Below, one piece after another: positions 56,301 to 64,000 of a DNA stretch of 64,000 bases. Numbering within the stretch: the first letter of the stretch is position 1; the number at the start of each line of letters is the position of its first letter. This DNA comes from Phlyctochytrium arcticum. Its lineage: Eukaryota; Chytridiomycota; Chytridiomycetes; Chytridiales; Chytridiaceae. Location of the stretch: assembly GCA_025602905.1 (NCBI GenBank), contig JAHLKI010000014.1, positions 186,001 through 250,000 on the forward strand, in the 5' to 3' direction. The notes beneath the pieces are model-generated. The model was not told the DNA's origin. It was given only the letters and a program-made list of their open reading frames with translations, and did no database searches. The position numbers and the translations under genes were made by a program.

Positions 56301-59300
56301 ATGGCGACTGCCATGGAAATCGGCAACGTTGATGCCTCGACTATTGACGAGGGTCTCTACTCCCGACAACTGTAAGATTTGTTCCGCTACACGCTTGTTA
56401 TCACCTACTCACCCTGCGCCAGGTATGTGTTGGGCCACGAGGCCATGAAGAAGATGAGCAACTCCAATGTTTTGATTATCGGCCTCAAGGGCCTCGGAGT
56501 GGAGATTGGTAACGTCACAAACTTGCATTGGGTTACGCTGAATACTAACAACTGGAATAGCCAAAAATGTGATCCTTGCGGGAGTCAAGTCTGTCAAGCT
56601 TTACGACCCAGCACCTGTTCAGCTATCGGATTTGTCATCTCAGGTACATTCTTCCTGACGACCAAAGTCTCTGTTCAGAAACTAAAGAAACCTCAGTTCT
56701 TCCTGACAAAGGAACACGTCGGCAAACCAAGGGCCGCATCATGCGGTCATCAATTGGCTGAGCTGAATGCATACGTACCGGTCACTGTTTTAGAAGAGGA
56801 GCTGAATGAGTCGACGCTGAAGCAATTCCAGGTAAGGGGGACGCTAAGAGATCTTTGGCTAACAATTCTCATTCCGGATATTTAGGTTGTTGTATGCACA
56901 GAAACGCCTTTGGAGAAGCAGCTCTTCATAAACGAGATTACTCGCAAACATAACGCAGCCTTCATATGGGCAGACACCCGCGGTCTTTTCGGAGTTGCAT
57001 TTAACGATTTTGGCGATGACTTCCTCGTACTGGATGAGAATGGCGAGGATGCCAAAACTGGAATGATTGCAGGTGTCTCATCTGACAAAGAGGGTGTTGT
57101 CGCCTGCTTGGAAGAGACGCGTCACGGTTTAGAAGATGGCGATCTCGTTACCTTCACTGAAGTTGTCGGCATGCCAGAACTTAATGGCATTATCCCGCAA
57201 CCGATCAAGGTGACAGGTCCGTATACGTTCAGTATTGGTGACACCACCAATTTTGGTCAGTATAAGACTGCGGGCATTTTCACCCAAGTTAAGAAACCCA
57301 AGAAGTTACAGTTTCGAAGTCTCAGGGACTCACTAGCCAAGCCCGATTTCTTGATTTCCGATTTTGCCAAGTTTGATCGACCTGCGCAACTCCACCTGGG
57401 ATTTCAGGCCCTTGACACATTTGCCAGCAAGCATGGATCTCTTCCACGCCCTCGCAATGAAGCGGACGCTCAAGAAGTATTAAACATCGTCAAGGAGTTG
57501 AACAGCAAGGCTTTGGAGACAACGGAGATCAACGACGACCTCATCAAGGAGCTGGCATTCCAAGCACAGGGAGATTTGGCTCCCATCAATGCGGTCATTG
57601 GAGGCTTGGTGGCGCAAGAGGTACTCAAGGCTTGCAGTGGAAAATTCCACCCTATCCACCAGTACCTGTACTTTGATTCCCTCGAGTCGCTTCCCAAAGG
57701 CGTAACACTTTCAGAAGAAACCTGCAAACCACGTGGGACGCGCTACGATGGACAAATTGCCGTTTTCGGAACCGAATTCCAGGACAAAATCGCTAATGCC
57801 AAACAATTTGTTGTTGGTGCTGGGGCTATCGGCTGCGAGGTTCTGAAAAATTTCGCCATGATGGGTTTGGGTACGGGACCGCAGGGCCAGATCTATATCA
57901 CAGATATGGATACCATCGAAAAAAGTAACTTGAATCGGCAGTTCCTTTTCCGGTCAGCTGATGTCTCGAAATTGAAGTCTGAATGTGCTGCCGCTGCAGT
58001 CGAGAAGATGAACCCAGACGTCGCCGGCAAGGTAACTGCGTTCCAAGAGCGCGTCGGATTGGAGACTGAGAACGTTTTTGACGACCGGTTCTGGGAAAAC
58101 TTGACGGGTGTCACGAATGCGCTTGACAACGTAGAAGCACGTAAATATGTTGACCGACGATGTGTCTACTTCCGCAAACCTTTGCTGGAGTCTGGTACGC
58201 TTGGTACAAAGGGTAACACGCAAGTGATTATTCCTTACTTGACCGAGTCATACTCGTCATCTCAGGATCCTCCCGAAAAATCCATTCCTATTTGCACGCT
58301 CAAGAACTTCCCTAATGCCATTGAGCACACAATTCAATGGGCACGCGATCTTTTCGAGGGGTTGTTCCGTCAACCTTCAGAAAATGTCAACCTTTATTTG
58401 AGCCAGAACAACTACATTGAAACAATTCTTGGTCAGGGTGGAAATCAGAAGGAAACTATCGAAAGTATTTACAACTTTCTTGTTGCCCAAAAACCCACGT
58501 TGTTTGAAGAGTGTATTGCATGGGCGCGTTTCCGATTCGAGGAGCTCTACGGCAATACCATTAAACAACTACTCTTCAATTTCCCCAATGCCGCTGTGAC
58601 ATCCTCTGGAACTCCATTCTGGTCAGGCCCTAAGCGTGCCCCTCTGCCAGTGGTGTTTGACCCTGAGGACAAGTTGCATTTGGATTTTGTCATCACTGGT
58701 GCCAACCTCCACGCTTACAACTACGGTATCAAAGGTCGATCTGACCCCGAATTCTTCAAGGAGACACTCAAGACTCTTAATGTACCAGAGTTTGTCCCAA
58801 GAGCTGGTGTCAAGATTCAGGTTGTCGAGAATGAGCAGCCAGCCGCTAGCCACGGCGATGACCGATCAGAATTGGAGGACCTGATCAAGGCTTTACCCCC
58901 GCCATCTAACCTGGCCGGCCTCCGCCTGAAGCCCGTGGAATTCGAAAAGGACGACGACACAAACTTCCATATCGATTTCATCACAGCGGCATCCAACCTC
59001 CGTGCGAGCAACTACGGAATTAGCCTTGCCGATCGTCACAAGACTAAATTCATTGCCGGCAAAATTATCCCTGCCATTGCGACCACCACCTCTTTCGTGA
59101 CTGGATTGGTCTGCCTTGAGCTTTACAAGGTCTTGGACAACAAAAACAAACTGGAGGACTACAAGAATGGATTCATCAATCTGGCGCTGCCATTCTTTGG
59201 ATTTTCTGAACCAATCCAGGCTCAGAAACTAAAGTACTATGAAAACGAGTTTACGTTGTGGGACCGGTTCGACATTGACAAGGACATGACGCTGCAAGAA

Positions 59301-59674
59301 TTGATCAAGTACTTTTCATCTGAACACAAGTTGGAAGTGACCATGTTGTCCTGCGGGGCTAGTATGCTGTATGCATCATTCATGCCGAAAAAGGAGCGAT
59401 TGCCCATGCCGTGAGTTACGTTTGCCATTCTCCCCAGCCACTTTTCCTTTAACATTTGGTTTTTGCAGAATATCGAAATTGGTGGAGACTGTGACCAAGA
59501 AACCTGTCCCACCGCACGTCCGCGCGCTCGTTCTCGAAATTTGCGTGAATGATGAAGAGGGAGAGGATGTAGGTTTTCTGCCAGATTCCATCGTTGTCGG
59601 TTCTTGTTTCTAACCGCTGTATCTTTCTTTTCCAGTTGGAAGTTCCGTACGTCCGTGTCGTCATTCGACCTTAG
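56301..59674 (+). CDS. UBA1: Ubiquitin-activating enzyme E1
   Basis: Activates ubiquitin by ATP-dependent adenylation, forms a thioester and hands it to E2 enzymes in nucleus and cytosol. Exons are 56301-56371, 56423-56508, 56561-56643, 56697-56831, 56886-59410, 59469-59568 and 59636-59674. They sum to 3039 nt, or 1012 aa, the expected length. Order: the inactive adenylation half ([35 protein letters not shown]), a first catalytic half-domain, then the active adenylation domain ([29 protein letters not shown]). The thioester Cys lies near residue 593 in [20 protein letters not shown]. The C-terminal ubiquitin-fold domain ends [10 protein letters not shown]. Introns cluster at both ends, around one 2.5-kb central exon. 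The final exon encodes 12 residues that complete the conserved tail. Confidence 0.97.
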
Positions 59675-59868
59675 AGAATCTGTAATTTTCGACATATTTG
59701 AGTGCTTTTTTGTATGAAGCAGACGTGACTATCTTCTGCGAAATGGAATAGTATTACCCAGAGAGGGACCCTCTAAGTTCAATGATTCAGTAGTTGCATG
59801 AAACACAGATGTCTTTATTTGCAGAAATATTGCAGCATTGTTGCGAAACGTATTTACAATTAGGTATG

Positions 59869-61318
59869 CTACAACTGTCCACAATCCGCGATTGAAACCT
59901 TCTTTTTTGGTCGGCCTTGCGCGCTGCCCATCTTCTCCATTTTCCGAACCACGTCCATACCCGAAATTACCTCCCCAAATACCTATGGACAATGGTTAGT
60001 CGAGATCAGCATTGTTCACTACGTGCATAGATACAGTACCACATGCTTGTCATCCAGCCATGGCGTTTTCTCCGTCGTGATGAAGAATTGGGATCCGTTT
60101 GTGTTTGCGCCAGCATTGGCCATCGACAATGTCTATACTTGCGTTAGTCAAATCGGTAAGAATGTTCAAGAACCGGAAATACCGACCCCGGGTTTAGTAT
60201 GCCGCAACTTGAAGTTCTCGTCCGCGAACTTCTCCCCGTAAATACTCTTGCCTCCTGTTCCGTTGTTTTTGGTGAAATCACCTAGATTCCTTGGTCAATA
60301 TTCATGATGTACATTCGAGAACCAGACCAGAACTCACCTCCTTGACACATGAACTGAGGAATGATACGGTGAAAGATTGATTTTTTGAAACCGAAACCTT
60401 TCTCGTGTGTACATCTGTGCGAAGGAGTGGGTTAGGAGTCCTTGGGTCTTGCAAAGAGCACGACGATTAGACTTACAACTGCCGAAAGTTTTCAGCCGTC
60501 CCTGGATAAACAAACAAGCAATAGTTTAGACAAGGTGAAAACCACGCATGCAGAGATGACATACTTGGTACAACATCCGCACGAAGAACCATAACAATTT
60601 TCCCGGCGCTCGATCCCCCAATTTCAATGTCAAAAAACACTCGTGGATTGCCGCCGGCCTGACCGACACTTTGCTCTTCTGTGGGTGAGTCGGCTTTTGT
60701 CCGCTTGATTGGTGGAGCTATTGATTCAGATGTTTCTCCATTCTCCGTCGTTTCAGTGCTGGATTTTGCGGTGCCCCCCTCCGTGGTGTCTACATTTTCT
60801 TGCAGCCATGTCTCATCCTCCCACACTTGTGAATGAGCGTTAGCTATCTCAACAGTTTCAATAAAGGCCAGTATATGCGGCTTACCTGCTTTTGTTGTAA
60901 ATGTCTGTAGCTTCATTGGTCGTGCGAGATTTACTTTGATGACCTTGCCGTACAGCTCTGACAAATTCATGTTTTCTATCGCCGCCCGTGCATCCTCCGC
61001 GTTTTCATATTCAACAAATCCAAACCCCCTGTGTGGTTGACCTAAAGTGGTGACAGAATCATTATGAGCATGATGGAACAAAAGAAAAAACGGCCCGGGA
61101 AAGAGCTACAGCACATACGGGAGGAAGGATCTGGAGGAATCTGCACTTCTACGATATCGCCAAAAGGTATAAACGCCGCATGCAAGGTTTTTTCAGTAAG
61201 AGTATCATCCAAACCCCCTGATAAGACACAAAGTTAGCTTTTCTCCAGTATATCGCAGAGCAACTCGGGGCTTACCGATATACACTGTCTTCTTGTTGTT
61301 TTTTGTAATTCTGTCCAT
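59869..61318 (-). pseudogene. RRM-cyclophilin (CYP33/PPIE-type) with apparent frameshift
   Basis: Nine exons on the minus strand: 61318-61276, 61217-61119, 61041-60886, 60825-60565, 60501-60477, 60415-60338, 60281-60187, 60132-60040 and 59982-59869. An N-terminal RRM (TVYIGGLDDTL, HRGFGFVEYENAEDARAAI) is followed by an AVWEDETWLQ linker. A cyclophilin domain follows ([18 protein letters not shown], then [18 protein letters not shown] and [14 protein letters not shown]). Family members are nuclear, spliceosome-associated prolyl isomerases. In the sixth exon the conserved FHRII and PQFMCQGG lie in different frames. One extra base, in the AAA run at about 60360-60362, separates them, and the exon lengths sum to 964 nt, one more than a multiple of three. 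Everything else is intact and in phase. An assembly error is therefore as likely as a recent loss of function. If it is an error this is an ordinary 320-aa protein. Confidence 0.85.
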
Positions 61319-62365
61319 TTTGCGAAATTGTCACTCTCGGTGCTTGCTGCTTGAATGTTCGAATATTAACAGTTGGATGAGCGTGGCGCAGCTGGTTCGG
61401 CCCAATCCCTGCGCGAAATCAATTATGTATTTGGGCCTGGGTATTGGGCTACGCCGATAGTTCCTTCCATACGTATGGGACGAAGAGAGAGAAATCTACG
61501 GGTTTCTTTGCCAAATAGGTGCATATACCAATTTGCTTGTGACAAACATCACTGAAGGCAATAGTTACAGATGGGATCTGTTTGTCTTGAAGGACATTCA
61601 GGCCGATATTGTCTTCCTTTGAGATGACTTATTTCGCCGGAGGTTCGTCGGAAGCTCAATGACAGTTCAGCCTTCGACATCAGTGTGCTGAACTCCGGAG
61701 TTGTCTGCTTTGCACGACCGAGTAGATTGCTCGTTCGCAAGAGTATCATCGCGCGGCAGCGTGTCCTGCTGATCATATCACAACTTCCCCGCATAAATGG
61801 TTGCTCGCAGGCCCCGTCAATATCAAGATATACTCGTCATTGGCGAACCACAGATTTGGGATCTGACTGCTGGGGGCTGAGTGGGCTTTACTCTCGTGAT
61901 GGCATTTTCTCTCATTCATACCCTGAAGCTCTCGGAATAATGAATCCTTCAATGGATCTTGGCTCCTTCCAGTCTACTTGCAGGGTTGGTTCTCAATGAC
62001 TATCGATTAATGATTCTTCGTCAGACATTTACGCTCGAAGGATATCAGCCATCTTTGGTTCCCTGAAATACAAAGTAAGAATCCAATGTAGATATTTAAA
62101 GAGGTCCTGGAAGTCTATGGCCTGGTGGCCCTCATCAACTCTGCGCTGCACTTGGAATTCCCACGCGTATCTGCTGAGTCAGCTGCTGCGCCATTCGCGC
62201 CGTCACGATACCGCGCGATTTTGGATGAGCTGAAATTTGGATAAACAGAACCACATTTCCCACCCGCTTCTTTTGATCTGATCTGATAGAGACAAAGGCA
62301 CTTACGAGAACAGGAACCATAACACGCATCCTCGTATCAGCGTCGAGTGACCACGTTTCTTAGGG
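61319..62365. promoter_or_regulatory. Divergent region between the cyclophilin and debranching-enzyme genes
   Basis: About 1.05 kb containing both 5' regions. No gene is supported. A stretch near 61385 looks like a tRNA A box but has no matching stems. Confidence 0.4.
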
Positions 62366-64000
62366 ATGACTGTCATCTTCAGCATCCGGCTCGGTGATGA
62401 TGGATCTCCCGACGATAAAAAGAAGGTACTTTAACGGACATTTGCCACAGCATTCTATCAGGATAACATCGCCCTAACACCATCTACGCGTTAACTAAAA
62501 CTCGCGTCATCCATAGTTTGTTCGACTTCCTCCGCCTGTCACTCACAGCCCATACAAATTGAGATTTGTTTTGACTGCCGGAACGTTGGCTTCTCGACGC
62601 CCGATCCTTTTCAGTAATTATCCACCTGAAGGGTGCGTTCGACAATATAGATGTAAATACATATACATTACTAACACGCGTTGAATCTGCAGCAAAGAGT
62701 TTGAGAGGGAAGTTTACCATCAATACTTGTGAGTACCAACAAACACCTACCCAGCGTGTCATTCTGCTAATCGGGCGAACCTTGTAGCTTTGAAACAAAT
62801 GAGTTGGCAGATGCTACAGTCGAGTTTTCCGTGACCAAGTCAGGAGCGTTTGAATACTGTGTTGATTACGATGAGTGGGGGACACAAAAGCGTATCCGCT
62901 CTGCAAATGCGGGAGCTATCGTGGTCCAACCTCAACTCTACGTGCCCAATAAGGCCATCTCTGACCCCTCCGAAAAACACGCCATATCCAAAGTCCTTTT
63001 ACCTTTGGATGGCATCACAATTCTGACCGTTATACCCAAGTGGATGCCAACTGTTTCCAAGTGGCCCAACTACTTTGCCGCGTTTGAAGAAGCAGGATAC
63101 AACATGCTTCATTTTGCCCCAATGAACAAGCGCGGAGAATCAAACTCACCTTATAGCATTTTTGATCAGCTCTCTCTCTCCGATGATCTTTTCGGAACAC
63201 CCCTGAATGACGAAGAAAAAGAGAAACAGATGGCTGCCATATTGGAGAGAGGTCGGAATGAGTTTGGCTTGCTCAGTTGCACTGATATTGTGTGGAATCA
63301 TACGGCCAGCAATAGCGCCTGGTTGCAAGATCACCCAGAAGCAGGTAAGTCCAAGCCATTAAAGGTCCTGCGCAGACAAATCCAAACACGGGCCTGCCGC
63401 TAGGTTACAGTGTCCGGAATTCTCCGCATTTACGACCAGCATATGAATTGGAGGAAGCTCTCCTTCAATTTTCTGATGACGTGGTTCAAAAGTACGGCAA
63501 GCCTGCCAAGATTGAGAGCGAGCATGATCTGCAGGGTATTATGGACATTGTGCGCCAGAAGATTGTTCCTCGCGTTGAGCTATGGGAATTTTATGTCGTG
63601 CATGTCGCCAAAGCGGTCGAGCTACTACGTCAGAGTATGGAAAACGAGACCGGGCCACTTCCCACCCCAGAAGAAAGTCGATACGCTAAGCGACAAATTA
63701 CTCAATTATCCTTGAAAGCGCAGGCGGAATTGCTCAAAGCAGATGCCTTGCGTGTTACTCAGTCTGGTCAGAGGTTCGGCAAAACGGTTGATATTGCGAT
63801 TGCTACCGAGTTTGTCGAGAAAATGGCGTTGGAGTACAATGATCAAAATATTGAGTCCAAATTGCGGTGGTTTGAGGCCATCTTAAATGAAATGAACGTG
63901 GATTTTTACCGAGAGCATGACGATGATATCCGTACGCTTTTAGAAAACATTCACACCCGGGCGCGTTATTTGCGAGTGGATCAGCACGGGCCGAGATTGG
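62366..64000 (+). CDS. GDB1: Glycogen debranching enzyme, 5' part (continues past the window)
   Basis: Bifunctional 4-alpha-glucanotransferase and amylo-alpha-1,6-glucosidase of glycogen breakdown, cytosolic. Exons seen are 62366-62425, 62517-62632, 62693-62728, 62788-63344 and 63403 to beyond 64000. The phases agree at every junction. The N-terminal domain reads SIRLGDDGSPDDK, RLPPPVTHSPYKLRFVLTAG and ILFSNYPPEGKEFERE. Then come VVQPQLYVPN, LPLDGITILTVIPKWMPTVS and the glucanotransferase barrel start (ESNSPYSIFDQLSLSDDLFG, LSCTDIVWNHTASNSAWLQD). The last exon continues with HPEAGYSVRNSPHLRPAYEL. About 460 residues of a roughly 1,500-aa family protein are present, so the catalytic residues of both sites lie mostly outside the window. 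The 36-nt third exon is supported by frame and family fit. Confidence 0.93.

Noticed and set aside
59729..59992. 87-aa minus-strand open frame starting [10 protein letters not shown]
   Set aside because: It is an out-of-frame reading of the last cyclophilin exon.
61380..61430. tRNA-like A box (TGGCGCAGCTGGTT)
   Set aside because: No T-loop with GTTCRA at a suitable distance and no acceptor-stem pairing.

Overview
The window is nuclear DNA from a fungus. Nearly every gene is split by short introns (about 53-70 bp, one about 117 bp) with GT..AG ends and GTAAGT/GTATGT-like donors. The proteins are fungal house-keeping types: a Lag1-type ceramide synthase, Pbs2-like MAPKK, metacaspase, Bud4/anillin-like protein, Pcl-like cyclin, GPI-type cell-wall proteins and glycogen debranching enzyme. 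A decayed Fanzor (eukaryotic TnpB-like) gene and a Mutator-like relic suggest an early-diverging lineage. A chytrid (Spizellomyces-like) is my best guess, but that is inference.

Layout. 1-1786: no supported gene. 1787-3209 (+): ceramide synthase. 3716-8501 (-): nine-exon anillin/Bud4-like protein. 8860-9567 (+): Fanzor relic. 9799-10389 (-): secreted GPI-type protein, divergent from the mitochondrial glycine-cleavage T-protein (10609-12079, +). 12080-14365: gene-poor stretch with a Mutator-like transposase relic. 14366-14703 (-): ATP synthase epsilon, divergent from the RRP3/DDX47 RNA helicase (15119-16744, +). 17345-18728 (+): Pbs2-like MAPKK.

19371-41122 is dominated by two giant minus-strand genes. 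The first encodes about 3,696 aa: an RGG tail, a ZNFX1-like SF1 helicase, Cys-rich NF-X1-like fingers and three CbxX-type AAA+ modules. The second encodes 2,834 aa of the DUF3638/DUF3645 family. The 3' end of the first overlaps a tandemly duplicated piece of 18S rRNA. The pair is the best candidate in the window for an uncharacterised system, perhaps RNA surveillance or genome defence; this rests on family knowledge and adjacency only.

42279-44181 (+): metacaspase. 45610-46484 (+): Pcl/Pho80-like cyclin. 48554-50152 (+): two small GPI-type Ser/Thr/Pro-rich proteins. 50582-52797 (-): type II membrane protein, possibly a glycosyltransferase. 53075-54447 (+): coiled-coil protein. 54448-56300: repeat-bearing spacer. 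56301-59674 (+): ubiquitin-activating enzyme E1. 59869-61318 (-): RRM-cyclophilin (CYP33/PPIE type) with an apparent one-base frameshift. 62366-64000 (+): 5' part of glycogen debranching enzyme, cut by the window edge.

The exon models were assembled by hand from splice signals, reading-frame continuity and family motifs. Where stated, exon lengths sum to an exact multiple of three. No database search was possible.
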